Positions 11,592 to 23,458 of a DNA stretch of 64,000 nt are shown here, piece by piece. The stretch comes from Inia geoffrensis (Eukaryota; Chordata; Mammalia; Artiodactyla; Iniidae). The notes below the pieces were generated by a model. It was not told where the DNA came from. It ran no database searches and worked only from the letters and a program-made list of their open reading frames with translations. Numbering within the stretch: the stretch's first letter is position 1; each line of letters starts with the position of its first letter. Location: contig CM070899.1 of NCBI GenBank assembly GCA_036417435.1, positions 68,589,001 through 68,653,000 on the forward strand, in the 5' to 3' direction. The translations under genes were made by a program, and so were the position numbers.

Positions 11592-11757
11592 CTGTAAACA
11601 GTCTCTATGGAACCAAGCATTCTTACAACAAGGACTTCGTAATATGCTGTAAGTTGGAATAGGCTCAATAAATTCCAAGCAAATGGTGCATGGTAAGGAG
11701 TCTCTATAATTATTAGATGTAATTATCTGAACAGGTCGATGGTTCCAACAAAATGAC
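11592..11757 (-). CDS. G2E3: G2E3 coding exon, residues ~121-176 (PHD/RING-like finger 2)
   Basis: This 166-nt exon has donor GTAAG (11591-11587) and acceptor TTTTAG (11763-11758). It completes the Ala codon begun upstream, then reads [20 protein letters not shown], followed by [14 protein letters not shown] and [15 protein letters not shown]. The CTICLEFI ... [12 protein letters not shown] arrangement is a RING/PHD-like cross-brace with Cys and His ligands in the expected order. In the family this finger region is linked to ubiquitin-ligase activity. The exon is fully open and ends on a codon boundary (Gln). Confidence 0.97.
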
Positions 11758-11763
11758 CTAAAA

Positions 11764-12778
11764 ACGTATATTATTTTAAAACATCTAATAAATTATACAG
11801 CACAACTAGACTAGCTTTACAATTCATATTTATAAGGGAAAATTCATTCATCTCTCTAGTAATTAACCTACAACAGACTGGAACAACGGCACTATAAATC
11901 AGTCTCATAATCTATAACTAAGGAGAGCTGAATTTTCAAAATGTGAACCTTTTGCTAGTGAGATTTACTTCACAGAATTTCAGTAACTAATATTATGTTG
12001 AGAATCCTATGTAATACTGTTAGCAACAGAGTATACACACCATTGTACTCAACCTTGCACAAAATCAAAGGAAGGAACTTAAACTTAAAAATAATATATT
12101 AATAATATAACAAATAAAATGGAAATAATAACTTATTCTTAACCCACTAAATGTATTTCCATTTGTATTTTCTAAACTGCAATTCTCACAGATAACAATC
12201 CATTAAATAGGTCAAGAGCACAAAGACTAAAAGAAATAGAACGCTCATGATACCAAATACCAAAGTTCATAAAATCTTGATGTTTAAAGTCAAGAAGCAA
12301 ATATTTTTAGGGGCATCCCAGGGCATAATATTTATTTTTTGGACTCCACCAAATTTACATGCCTTCACTTTACTCAATGAGAAACACATATGTCCCTGTG
12401 AAAAAAAAGTAAACTATTAAATCTAAAAAATGACATAAAATCTAGAATTATGTAAGATGGAAATTTTCACGGAATATGAGTATATTAACGGTTCCATATT
12501 ATATTCTAGAGCTGAAAGCTAGAGGTGAATATTAATCATTAAGTCCATTACAGATATGGCAATTCTCCAGACTCTGCAAATAGAAATGATCATAAAGGAA
12601 GGGGAGAGAAATTATATATATATATAGGTACACACACCCACACACACATACCTAAAGAATACATATAACCTCAATGCAGCTTTGAAAAGAAATTTGACAA
12701 AGGAATTATATAATTGGGAGATCCATATCCATTTTCCATTTTTCTTTTACATTTTCTTTCATATTCAACAGTTAATGA
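11764..12778. other. G2E3 intron, unassigned
   Basis: Intron between the exons at 12785-12909 and 11592-11757. It contains a short (ta)n/(ca)n microsatellite near 12616-12650 and otherwise A+T-rich sequence without a recognisable repeat. Confidence 0.55.
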
Positions 12779-12784
12779 ACTCAC

Positions 12785-12909
12785 GCAAAATTGCCAGTGA
12801 ACTGGAAAATACATTCTCTCTGAAGTCCGCATGGGAAATGATAACTTCGTTTACATCGGGGTGTGACACATCCAATTGAAGCACCGGTTTTCTTGCAAAT
12901 ACAGCATTT
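12785..12909 (-). CDS. G2E3: G2E3 coding exon, residues ~80-121 (extended PHD core)
   Basis: This 125-nt exon has donor GTGAGT (12784-12779) and acceptor CTTTTAG (12916-12910). It reads [20 protein letters not shown], then [10 protein letters not shown]. The CCICKK ... [15 protein letters not shown] pattern is the PHD half of an extended PHD (C2HC plus PHD) module, as in PHF6/PHF7-type proteins. The HFPC motif gives the His and a paired Cys. It begins on a codon boundary and ends two nucleotides into an Ala codon. Its reading frame is intact. Confidence 0.97.
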
Positions 12910-13374
12910 CTAAAAGAAAGTATAAAAATAGGAGTTATAACACGTACAAAACTTGAGTACTATAGATAATACGGAGGTATAAATGAATATTCTTTGTGGA
13001 GAGTCTGAAAATTATTTTCATCATACAACAGCTGGGAGGATAGTATATTAAAGAAATTTCCTGAAAAAAACTGTTCTACCCAGAAACAATCTAAAGGGAC
13101 TAAAAGATTCACTCCCATAACAATTTCTGGTAAAGGAAACACCTCTAACCAGAGTAGCTTCGTTTCCTTCGTATCTGTTAAAATATTTTAAACTGAAGGG
13201 TTTGTAAACATAATGGTTATACATGAAAGTGTCATTCAAATTTCAATAGAAAACACACAGTTAGGAAATATTTATTAAGGACAACAGCAAAACAATACTA
13301 AAAACCAATCTGTAAAATATTGGCTAGGATCACTCTATCCTAACCAAATGAAAAAGTGTTAGATACCCACAGTA

Positions 13375-13880
13375 GGTTAAGTAGTGATTCCCTCAAAAGA
13401 TACGTTCAAGTCCTAATTCCTGGTACCTTGGAATGTGACCTTATTTGGAAACAAGGTCTTTGTAGATACTTGATTTACAAGTATCTACAAAGCTATCTTT
13501 AGCTTACAAGTATCTTGAAAGCTAAAGATTTCAAGATGAGTTCATCTTGGATTTAGAGTGGTCCCTCAATCAAAAGGCTGGTCCTTATAAGTAAAAGGAG
13601 AGGGAGATTTAAGAGACACACACAGGGGGAGGCCACGTGAAGATGGAAGCAGAGATTGGAGTTATGCTGCCACAAACCAAGGAATGCCAAAGGTTGCCAA
13701 GCAGGCACCAGAAGTTCGAAGAGAAGCATGGAACAGATTATCCCTCAGAGCTTCCAGAAAGAACCAATCCCTTTAACAGCTTGATTTGGAACTTTCAGTC
13801 TCCAGAATTGTGAGAGAATAAATTTCTGTTTCAAGCAACCCAGTTTCTGGTAATCTATTACAGCAGCCCTAGCAAACAAA
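13375..13880 (+). mobile_element. Solo LTR, MaLR (MLT1-like)
   Basis: The order gaatgtgaccttatttgga, then aaggtctttgtaga, ccttataagtaaaaggagag, ggaggccacgtgaagatgg and tttctgtttcaagcaaccca matches MLT1-type LTRs. An extra block of about 60 bp inside it forms perfect hairpins at 13458-13529 (see the findings). Confidence 0.7.
13458..13549. repeat. Cluster of three perfect inverted repeats
   Basis: Hairpin 1 has 15-bp arms (13458-13472 and 13478-13492) and a 5-nt loop. Hairpin 2 has 11-bp arms (13495-13505 and 13519-13529) and a 13-nt loop. Hairpin 3 has 8-bp arms (13532-13539 and 13542-13549) and a 2-nt loop. All arms are perfect complements. They lie inside an LTR. Confidence 0.9.
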
Positions 13881-15538
13881 TACAATACCACTGTCACTAA
13901 CTTAAATATAACGGTGGTATATAAACAGAAAGACTATTAGATGAATCAATCATTAGTAAAATACAGAACAGTACCTAAAATATCTTGGAACCCTTGAGAT
14001 GACAACTATAATGGCCACTGATGGAGAGATTATACTGCTGACCCGTCAAACACCACCAGGTTGTATACTGCCAACCTGAGGCTCTCCCTGTAAACTGACG
14101 TATGGAATTCTACTGTAAGGTCACAAATAGAGACACCTCTTCAGTATCAAGATATTCTCAAAGGTTCACAATATACTCAGAGAGGTTACAGATGTCTTAA
14201 GAAAACATTTCCAAACTGCAAGGGGACCTTTACAGGCCATGTTTCATGACAAGTTCACTATCACCAGAAGATTGAGAAATTTTGATACTAATACTCCCAC
14301 ATGGCCCTTAGATAAATGCCACTGTTAACCTTTTTCCCAAGGTTTTCCCTTGTGCCTTAGAACCTCTATTTTACCGTTAACTCCTCTGCATCTTCAACAT
14401 CTTTAAAAATAATTGCTTCCATTTCTTTGTCTCAACTAAAAGAAAGGTCTCTGCATGCTTCCCTTATAGAATCTCTTGAATGAAGCTGCTTATTTTTCCA
14501 GCCTCCTTAATTTCCAGACTTGGCAAGGAGTGGGAGTGGGATATGGATAGAGGCAGGAAGGAGGACAAGTAGAACATTATTTTAGTTCTGTGTGGCAGAT
14601 TGTAGGCCACTACTCTATCAGACTTAAAAAGATACGGTCCTTTGAACCTAATGACATCTACTCTCTGCCATCTAATAATTTCCTGGTCAGTTCTCCACCT
14701 CCAGACTTTGGCACCTTTCTCTGTATTTTAATTCTTGCTGTCATTCTAAATGACTTCTGCACTGATGGGACAACCTTTCTTTGACTTCCTCAACTAAAAT
14801 GTGTCAATGCACTTCATCACCACTCCAGTGTAACGAAGAATCCTCTCATCACCCAAAACTGCTCCACCATGGAAATCATCAATTCCATTATCACATTCTC
14901 TGAACAGAAACCCCTGTACTTCCAAATCTTCTCATTCTCTTAACTCTCATTATTTCTACTCAGGCCACATGGAGACCTACAGTCTGTTCATCGCACATAA
15001 TATAGTAAGCTATCACAGAAGATTCACAAATTATAACTGAATGAATAAGGAGTTAAGGTTTAGAATATCTATCTTGGAGGACAAAAGGCATGGAACACAA
15101 GAACACCATGTCACAGAAGAGCCACAAGAGATGTGGAGATCATAAATTATTAGTCTGTATAGTTGTGTAATTTCCATGTCAATCCTTCATTCCAACCCAA
15201 CAAATGAGGTGTAAGAATGAAAAGTCAATAGTTGGGTTGCCTCAGGATTGAAGGTCTGAAGAACAGCTGAGTGGAAGTATGGTCATAATTCTGATGGTAA
15301 GAGTGGATGAAATGATGGGTAAGTGGGAAGAAGATAAGGAAGTGAAATCAGTATCATCACATATCTTATCCAGGGTTGGTTTAGCAAAATGTTCTTCTAA
15401 AGTTTACTGTATTTGACAAAAATAAGCATTGTAACAGAAAAACAATATCTTACAGATTTCTAGTAGAGAAAGTGATAGAATAGACTTCCTTAGTATTGAC
15501 AATATTTATGGTATTAGGTGTAATGAGTAAAATAATTT
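13881..15538. other. G2E3 intron, unassigned
   Basis: This 1.6-kb stretch between the LTR and the exon at 15545-15646 has no coding exon I can recognise. The open frame at 14590-14784 has no family resemblance. An old degraded repeat may be present around 14540-14900, but I cannot name it. Confidence 0.45.
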
Positions 15539-15544
15539 ACTTAC

Positions 15545-15646
15545 CAGTTTTGAAGCCCTAGTCACTTCTTTCCTGATATCTTCTATTAGAAAACCATAAA
15601 CTCCTTCTTCTTCTTTACCCCTCTGCCAAATTCCACTTGACATCAA
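15545..15646 (-). CDS. G2E3: G2E3 coding exon, residues 46-79
   Basis: This 102-nt exon (exactly 34 codons) has donor GTAAGT (15544-15539) and acceptor CATAG (15651-15647). It reads [20 protein letters not shown], then [14 protein letters not shown]. It links the C2HC pre-PHD finger to the PHD core. The acidic KEEEG turn and the following amphipathic IEDIRKEV segment are characteristic of the family. Being phase 0 at both ends, it could be skipped without shifting the frame. Confidence 0.95.
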
Positions 15647-15651
15647 CTATG

Positions 15652-16174
15652 AATATATTCGCAATTAGAAAATAAACTCTAAGAAACTAGTTTGGAATAA
15701 AAAATATATACCTATAATATTCCAATAAAAAATGGGCATAAAACAATTCAAATTTTAAGTATCTCTTATCTATAATAGTTATTTTTCATGGTCAAAGTAA
15801 GAGGCTACTCACATTCTTTGATTTGGAAGACACTGTATATTAACAGTTCATGTAACCAAACTGGTTTCTAAAAAGTATTACAGAAAATAACAGAAAAAGA
15901 AAGGAAGAAAAACAACAAAAAACACTTATAATCAAGCTTTAGGGGGAAAAAAGTGGCAAATACTTAAAGGCGTATATATAATAATAATGAATACTATGGA
16001 GATAATTATCTGTGATATTTTAGGTTAACTTTAAATCTCGCTGGATTCTGAATCATAGAAGGCATATTTATAGGGAATCTACTGAATTGTAGTTAATGCA
16101 AATGAATTTTTAAAAATCTGTTTTAACTTCAATTTAAATATGTTAAAGGAACATGAATCAAGAAAAAGCATGAG
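15652..16174. other. G2E3 intron, unassigned
   Basis: A+T-rich intron sequence just upstream of the exon at 15545-15646. No repeat or gene signal was recognised. Confidence 0.5.
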
Positions 16175-16330
16175 ACTGTGAATAAGAAATCCTGACTTTG
16201 CAAACCAGGCTCTGTGTCCAACTTTCTGAAAGCCTAGGCAAGTAATTTAATGTTTCTGACATTAAACACAAAAATAAAAACAATAGACTAGGTTGTTTCC
16301 AAGTCTCTTTCAGCTCTAACATTCCATTAC
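16175..16330 (+). repeat. MIR SINE remnant
   Basis: The order tgagactgtgaataagaaat, ctgactttgcaaaccaggct, ctaggcaagtaatttaatg is a degraded MIR on the plus strand. Confidence 0.5.
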
Positions 16331-16854
16331 CATTTATAACATTACTATACTTTCGTGTTCACGATGAAATAGAATCTTTTAAGTGTTGAGCCTAGGGTCA
16401 GTATGTTTCAGGATTACTATACTCATTAATAAAATAAGAAAGAATATAAGGGAAATTTTGATATGACCAACTTAAGCATATTAAATAACTCTAACATACT
16501 TCAGATATGTGATCAGAGTTTTATTTTAATCAGTATAATATATCCTTAAAAAAACCCAAAAGTGATATATGTTACTTAAGAATTATGAAAAAATAACCCA
16601 CTGACTAATAAAATAGTTGTCCTAACTCTACAACATAAAAAGTAAAATACACTCTTTAGAAAAATGAAAAGGTTTTCTTTTGTGATGCAAACTATAAGGC
16701 TCTACCTTACAAATATGTTTGGAATGTCAACTTCATGGTCCCTTAAATCTTGGTACAAAGTAGGTAGGTTCCTAGACCAGGCTACAAATTTTAGAGAAAC
16801 ACCAAGAATTTATGTTAGATGATTTCTCAAGGAAGCATCTAAAGAGTTTTAACA

Positions 16855-17722
16855 TGGATGCTGTTGTGGGTATAAAAATATGTCCACAAATTTGTTGATA
16901 CTCCTTCCTTAAAGTGGTGGGAACTAATTCCTCCCCCTTAAGTGTGGGCTAGAATTAACGACTCACCTCTAACAGAATAAAGCAAAACAGTGGTATACGA
17001 CTGTAAAAACTAGGTCATATGGTTCCATCTTGGTGTATATCTATCCCTCTGTCTCTCTCTTTTATCACTTCCTCTGGGAGAAGGCAGATGTCATGCTGTG
17101 AGCAGCCCTATAGTCCAGGAAGTACGGAACTGAGACCTTCTGCCAACAGTCAGGAGGAACTGAGGCCAAAAGTCACGTGAGTGAGCCATTGGAGATGGAT
17201 ACTCCAGCCCAGTCAAGCTTTCAGATGACTAAACCATGGCTGACATCTCAATTGCATCCTCATGACAGACCCTGAGCCAGAACCACCCAGCTCACCCAAT
17301 ACCAGATTCCTGTGCTTCAGAAACCATTTGAGAACAGAAATAGTCACAGATGTAGAAAACAAACTTATGGTTACCAAGGGGGAAGTGGCGGGGAGGGAGG
17401 GATAAATTGGGAGATTGGGATTGACACATACACACTACTATATATAAAATAGATGATAAGAACCTACCACATAGCACAGAGAACTCTACTCAATAATCTG
17501 TAATGACCTATATGGGAAAAGAATCTAAAAAAGAGTGAATGTATGTATTCACTGTATAACTGATTCACTTTGCTGTACAGCAGAAACTAACACAACATTG
17601 TAAATCAACTATACTCCAATAAAAATTAATTTAAAAAAAGAAACCATTTGAGATAATAAATGTTGCTTAAGCTGCTAAATTTCAGGATAATTAGTTAAGC
17701 AGCAATATATAACTAATACAAG
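16855..17722 (+). mobile_element. Solo LTR, MaLR type, interrupted by an L1 tail
   Basis: Two halves (about 16855-17318 and 17654-17722) form one LTR ending gataataaatgttgcttaag and cagcaatatataactaatac. The L1 tail at 17334-17638 split it and duplicated 15 bp of it. Confidence 0.65.
17334..17638 (+). mobile_element. LINE-1 3' end, severely 5'-truncated
   Basis: Only the last 300 bp or so of an L1 (tatggttaccaagggggaag, gtataactgattcactttgc, atactccaataaaa, A-rich tail) is present. A perfect 15-bp target duplication agaaaccatttgaga lies at 17319-17333 and 17639-17653. Confidence 0.92.
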
Positions 17723-18346
17723 TGCCAAGAAATGCTGCATGTGCTCATGCAACCTTCGCATGCTAAGGCAGTGCTAAGGCAGTGATGGTGCCACTAATAT
17801 CTTAAGGCAGGTTCAGTGAGGTGAGAAGTTGGTGGAGGGAATGCGGAACAAGTGAGAGACTAATTCTCAATATGACATCATTTATTCTTTCTTCTGAGTG
17901 ACACATAAATTAACCTATTTCCTTTTACACAAATATTTATTACCTTTAGTCAGAACTTTTCTTTCCAGGTTCTCTGTGAAATAAAATACTTTTCTTTTAT
18001 TTCTTAAACCTTCAAACAAGTCTTTTCTGAGACTTATCACTAGCAACAATGAAAACAAAGTACTAAAATGAACAACTCCCTTAGAGACCTAACCATTTTC
18101 TCCTTTTTTCCACTGAGGCCCTAAAGGGTTAGACAAAAATAAGCAGGTAATGATGACAGGTATTTCTATGTACCAAGTAATTTCAGAATCTTAGAATTTG
18201 ATAAATGAAAAATCTTATTTTTACATATAAGCAAAAGGAGATCCAGAAAAGTTAAATGACTTATCCATTTCTCAGAAACCAGCCATCAGGATCGAATTCT
18301 CTTCTTTAGAAGAATATCAGATTGCTAGGATTTAATTAAAAATTAT
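17723..18346. other. G2E3 intron, unassigned
   Basis: A+T-rich intron leading to the exon at 18353-18450. A weak MIR-like stretch at 18150-18300 (gttaaatgacttatcc) is too degraded to call. Confidence 0.45.
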
Positions 18347-18352
18347 ACTCAC

Positions 18353-18450
18353 CAAACAATAGTAATGTACAGTGAGATTCCATTTCTCATTAGTTTTCTT
18401 TTCTCCATATTTAATAGGACAGTCATCATTTTTTCGACAGAAAACACAAG
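18353..18450 (-). CDS. G2E3: G2E3 coding exon, residues ~13-45 (C2HC pre-PHD finger)
   Basis: This 98-nt exon has donor GTGAGT (18352-18347) and acceptor TGTTAG (18456-18451). After a split Thr codon it reads [19 protein letters not shown], then [13 protein letters not shown]. The CVFC ... DDCP ... VHYYCL array supplies the Cys and His ligands of the C2HC pre-PHD zinc finger that opens the extended PHD module. The frame is open throughout. Confidence 0.96.
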
Positions 18451-18456
18451 CTAACA

Positions 18457-19469
18457 GTGAAAAAAGTAATAGATATAAAAAAATTTTAAACAAAAACAAA
18501 AAAAAAACCCTATGGAATTGGTGCTTCTCTCAATTGATGTGTTCAATTCTTTTTGAGAGAGCAAATCACTTTATATTGTTATCAGTAAATTAAAACTTCC
18601 AATACGTACTTCTAAAACAATAATGTGACTTTACATTTTTTTCATTAATCTTTAATGATGAATCCCAGTGTGTTGTTAAAATGGCAACTCATTGAAAACA
18701 ACAGATTAGGAAACTCTGAAACTCCATCTCTCTAAAGCAATAAAACCTGCCAAATGCTGGTTTTGCATTTGGTTATGCTGCCAAAACCATCAGAATCAAC
18801 TTTTCAGAAAATCTGAAATCTGATTTAAAAACTGAAAATAATCAGAAGAATGCTTCATAAAGAAACAAGCTGCCAAAATTTGATGAGAGATTTGTGGCAT
18901 TTTAACTTACCTGCCAACCATCCCCCACTCTCCAGCTGGGCAATGGCCTTAGGCCCATGTTCAATGTGTATTGTTCCTTAGGCCCATGTTCCTGGTGTGG
19001 ATTGTCTAAGAGGAGGTAATATGGACCTTGTCAAAGAAATGTGATTGTGTGTCCTGACCTGTATGGTGGCTCCCCAAGGGACTGGCTCAGATGCCTGCCC
19101 TTGTTTCACCTGCCTCAGAAATTTCTCAGGGCTGGAGTCTGACTGTCAAAAACATTTAAGACAAATATACTAGAGGCATAGAGGCAGCAGCTTGAAGCAA
19201 AGGATAACAGACAGGGTAAGCAGGTCACAGGCCAAAAAGGCTAGGAAAGAAGAGTCTGGAAAAGGAAGATACATGGGAAAATAAGGGCTTTGAAAAGCTC
19301 CCAAATATACCAGGGAATCTAGAAGGACACCACATGCCCAGGACTGGATGCATACTCAGAAATGACCCTAGAAACTCCAACCTTTCACCTCTGGCTGATC
19401 TTTAGGCTTGTAGACTCAAATACCAAGCCTACATGAAAAAGGAAAGATCCCAAATCAATGACTTTATTT
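18457..19469. other. G2E3 intron, unassigned
   Basis: Intron to the right of the exon at 18353-18450. It contains a local near-duplication (cttaggcccatgttc at about 18949 and 18978). No gene seen. Confidence 0.5.
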
Positions 19470-21105
19470 TAACCTTAACGAACTAGAAAAAGAACAAACT
19501 AAACCCAAAACTAGCAGAAGAAAGGAAATAATAGAGATTAGAATAGAGATAAATGACATAGAGAATAGGAAAACAACAGAATAAATATAAACAAAGTTGG
19601 TTCTTTGAAAAGGTCAACAAAACTGGCAAACCTTCGGCTAGACAAAGAGAGAAGACTCAAAACCTATAACAAAGCTACAGAAATCAAGTGTGGTAATGAC
19701 ATACAGCTAGACATATATAGATCAATGGAAAAGAATCCAGAATGACCATACATCTATGGTCAATTAATTTTGAACAAGTATTCCAAGATCATTCCATGGG
19801 GAAAGAATAGTCTCTTTAACAAATGGGGCTGGGACAGTTGGATAGCCACATGCAAGATAATAAATTAAATCCCTATCTCATACCTTATACAAAAATTAAT
19901 TCAAAATAGATCAAAGACTTAAACATAAGAGCCGAAACTATAAAACTCTTTCTTAAAAGAAAATGCAGGGGTAAATCTTCAAAACCCTGGTTTGGGAATG
20001 GTTTTTCAGATATCACATGACACCAAAAGCAAAAGTAGTAATAGATAAATTGGACTTCATCAAAGTTTAAAATTTTTGTGCATCAAAGAACACTATCAAC
20101 GAAGTGAAAAGACAATCTACAGAATGGTTAAATATACTTGGAAATCGTATACCTTTTAAGGGTCTAGTGTCCAGAATACATAAGTATTACAACCCAACAA
20201 TAAACACACAACTCAATTTTAAAACGGGACAAAGGATCTGAATAAACATTTCTCCAAAGAAGATATAAAATAGCCAATAAGCATATTAAAAGATGCTTAA
20301 TATCATCAGTCATCAGGGAAATGCAAATCCCACAATGAGATACCACTTCACACCCACTAAGATGGCTACAATAAAAATGTCAGATAATAACAAATGCTGG
20401 CAAGGAGCTGGTGAAATCAGAACCCTCATATACTGCTAGCTGAAATGTAAAATGGTACAGCCACTTTGGAAAATAGTCAGCAGTTCCTCAAAAAGTTAAA
20501 CACAGTTACCATGTGATATAACAATTCCATTCCTGAGTATATATAATACCAAAGAATTAAAAACAGATGTTCAAATACTTGTACACTAATGTTCACAGTA
20601 GCACTGTTCACAATAGCCAAAAAGGAAAACAAATAAAATTTCCATCAATGGATGGATGAATGGGTAAACAAAATATACCATCTCCATACAATGGAGTATC
20701 TTTCAGCTATAAAAAGCAATGAAATACCGATACATGCTACAAAACGGATGAGCCTAGAAACATTATGCTAAATCTAAGAATACAAGCACAAAAGGTCACA
20801 TATTATGATTCCATTTATACAATAGATTACATTATCCAAAATAGGTAAATCCACAGAGACAGACAAAAAGCAGGCTGGTAGTCTCCACAGGTTGAGGACA
20901 GGGGAAATGAGAAGTGATTGCCTAACGGACAGAGTTTTCTTTTGGGGGGATGATAATGTTTTGGAACTAGATAGTGGTAACGGTTGCACAACACTGTGAA
21001 TGTATGAAGTGTCATCAAATTGTACCCTTCAAAATAGTTAAGATGATGAATTCTATTGATATGTTATATGTATTTTACCACAATAATAAAAAAAATTTTT
21101 TTAAG
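19470..21105 (+). mobile_element. Old LINE-1, 3' part
   Basis: ORF2 C-terminal region and 3' UTR. Blocks such as acaaatgctggcaaggagct, aaatgcaaatcccacaatga and tacaatggagtatctttcag are L1. Frequent stops and divergence from the copies at 2985 and 24825 show it is older. It ends in an A/T-rich tail near 21100. Confidence 0.85.
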
Positions 21106-21109
21106 GCAA

Positions 21110-21545
21110 ATTGTAGAGTCAGGGGGATCTGAGTTAAGACTCGGCTCCACACTCTTGCTGTGTAACCTTGAACAAGTCACATAAACACTTTATCTTTCCA
21201 GTTCCTCACCTTAAAAATAATATGGGCTTCCCTGGTGGCGCAGTGGTTGAGAGTCCGCCTGCCGATGCAGGGGACGCAGGTTTGTGCCCCAGTCCGGGAA
21301 GATCCCACATGCCATGGAGTGGCTGGGCCTGTGAGCCATGGCTGCTGAGCCTGCGCATCCGGAGCCTGTGCTCCGCAATGGGAGAGGCCACAACAGTAGA
21401 GGCCCACGTACCGCAAAAAAAAAAAAGGACAACAACAGCACCTACCTCAAACTATGCCTTAATAAGGATTAAATGAGAGAGGATACAGCAATATAATTAA
21501 AAGGGTATGGCACACAGACAGAGCTGAATGTTAGTACTATAATTA
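21110..21545 (+). repeat. MIR split by a SINE
   Basis: Left half 21110-21220 (tgctgtgtaaccttgaacaa) and right half 21427-21545 (cacctacctcaaactatgcc, aaggattaaatgagagagga) are consecutive parts of one MIR. The SINE at 21224-21426 interrupts them. Confidence 0.7.
21224..21426 (+). mobile_element. CHR-type SINE inside MIR
   Basis: Full-length short-subtype copy with head, GGTTTGTGCC core, body and poly(A) tail. It carries more CpG-to-TpG/CpA changes than most copies here. Confidence 0.92.
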
Positions 21546-23402
21546 CCAATCCTTTCTATCTTATGATATTTACCTGTTCAGCAAATTTCTAATACCATAC
21601 TAATAAAACAATAAGAAAATCACTACCTGCAAAGACTCTGAGCATCTCAAGGTGGCAAACCAATACAAGATGAAATGAATGTGAATCTAAATGACTGCAT
21701 GGAGCAGAAACTCCCTATCTGTCCAATCTCCCCTAACCAATCCACGCTGAACTGTAACTTGACCAAGTAATAAACATTTACTGTATTAACCATTAAAACT
21801 TCAGGGTTTACCTATTACAGCAGCTAATCATATTTACCTTAACTAATACATGTAATCAAGAATGGATGTTACGTGTTGAAAATATACTGTATCTGTTAAT
21901 AGGCTACTCAGAAAATAGATTGCAGGACTGGAAAGAAACAGCATGAGCTAATACTTAGTATTGTGAAACATCCCCCCATATTTGTCCTCCCTCACTCCAG
22001 CTTAACAAGCAGTAACTGAAATGCCCTTCCCTCAATCTTTTAAAAGGTTTCGGATCCCCTTCCTCCCCCATACAGAGTATCTGACCACATTAATTGCAGC
22101 AAATTGCCATTTGTTTATTGGACATCTTACACCAGCAGCTCCTGCCTTAACTTCTTCATCCCCAGTGCCTATACTTTCAGCTGTAAGTGTGCATGCAGCT
22201 ATCAAGAGGAAAAGGAATACAAGGAATTAGCTGAGATTACGTAAGAGGAGTCCTTAAGGTGAATGCTGGATGGAGCTGCATCTGTTATATGCTGTGGACC
22301 TGTGCTTTCCATCTGTTCTCCCTTTGCCCAGTACCGAGACCCTTGGACACAGAATAGACTAGGTTTCAGGCATGCATTTTTATAAGTAGGTTACCTTTCT
22401 TTTATTTGTACTTTGCTGTTGTTTAATTTTAATGTTTAAAATTCAGTAAAATTGTTCTGACTTCATTATATTTATTAAGACCATCTTCTATTATACTCCA
22501 GCAAACGATACTGGTTATGTTACAATAATAAAATGAACACATTCATGTAAGTAAAAAACTGAGTCAATCTTAAGAAAAATATTAAGTAAATAACAGTAAT
22601 AGGTAGTATTTCCATTTGGCAAATATGTGAAGGTAGTCCATGAATTACTAAGTTGCAGAACTATTAGCACAGTTGATAGAAGTCTGTAGGTAAAAGCAGG
22701 AAAGCAAAGTAGAGGAGGTTTAAGAGCACACACTTCCGTATCCAACATGATATGGAATTATCAGATACTCTATAAGTGAGAGTCAAGATACAGAGTTTTA
22801 AGTGTAATACTTTGAGAGGGAATCAAAAAGTAAAATTTTATAAAGTGTAGATCAGGGAGAAGTAGTGGCAAAGGAGTATAAAGTAACAATTTAAAATTTC
22901 CATCTTCCATAGTAGCTAATCAGTATGTACTGTTTATAACCAATAAATGAAAACAACTAAAAGCAAAGGTCTACATCTGTTTGAGGAGACTGTTGTGAGT
23001 GCTAACAGGCAAGTTTTCCTTTTCATGTTAAACTTTCATATGTTGTTTAAACTGTTCTCATCTGCATTTTATCTTTTGTAAGAAGAAAAAAATCACACAA
23101 AAAGGTAAAAAAATCATATTTATTAAATAAGTAATACTGTTTTATTCAGATACAAACCATACTTGATAAATACACATAGAGAATACAAATAATATTTGGA
23201 AAATTATCCTTTTCTAGCAGATTTTTGTTGAAATGAATACACACAACATTTTATTTTAGTATACAGAAACATGAACTAAGAATATCAGGAAATTCATTCC
23301 TATTGTTTGAGTACCAGTCTAAAAAGATTTATTGTAATAAAAAAGCAAGAGTAAAATATCTTAACATTTTAAATTAAATTTGAAAATATTTTAAATATGG
23401 TT
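21546..23402. other. G2E3 intron 2, right part, unassigned
   Basis: 1.8 kb of A+T-rich sequence next to the start-codon exon. Open frames at 22021-22230 and 22515-22748 lack any family signature. No L1 or SINE recognised. Confidence 0.5.
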
Positions 23403-23408
23403 ACTTAC

Positions 23409-23449
23409 TGGGATCCTGTGAGCCTCCAGTTTTACTTTCATTCATTTTA
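23409..23449 (-). CDS. G2E3: G2E3 start-codon exon, residues 1-13
   Basis: This small 41-nt exon has donor GTAAGT (23408-23403) and acceptor TTTTCCTAG (23458-23450). Four untranslated nucleotides (TAAA) precede the ATG at 23445-23443, which gives a purine at -3. It reads MNESKTGGSQDP plus one nucleotide of the next codon. I chose this start because it matches the usual G2E3 N-terminus. The four leader nucleotides contain no stop in the coding frame, which leaves open an N-terminal extension from exon 1 (see the findings). Confidence 0.93.
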
Positions 23450-23458
23450 CTAGGAAAA

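Noticed and set aside
14590..14784. 64-codon open frame in the G2E3 intron right of the exon at 12785-12909
   Set aside because: No family resemblance, no splice context and an A+T-rich intronic setting.
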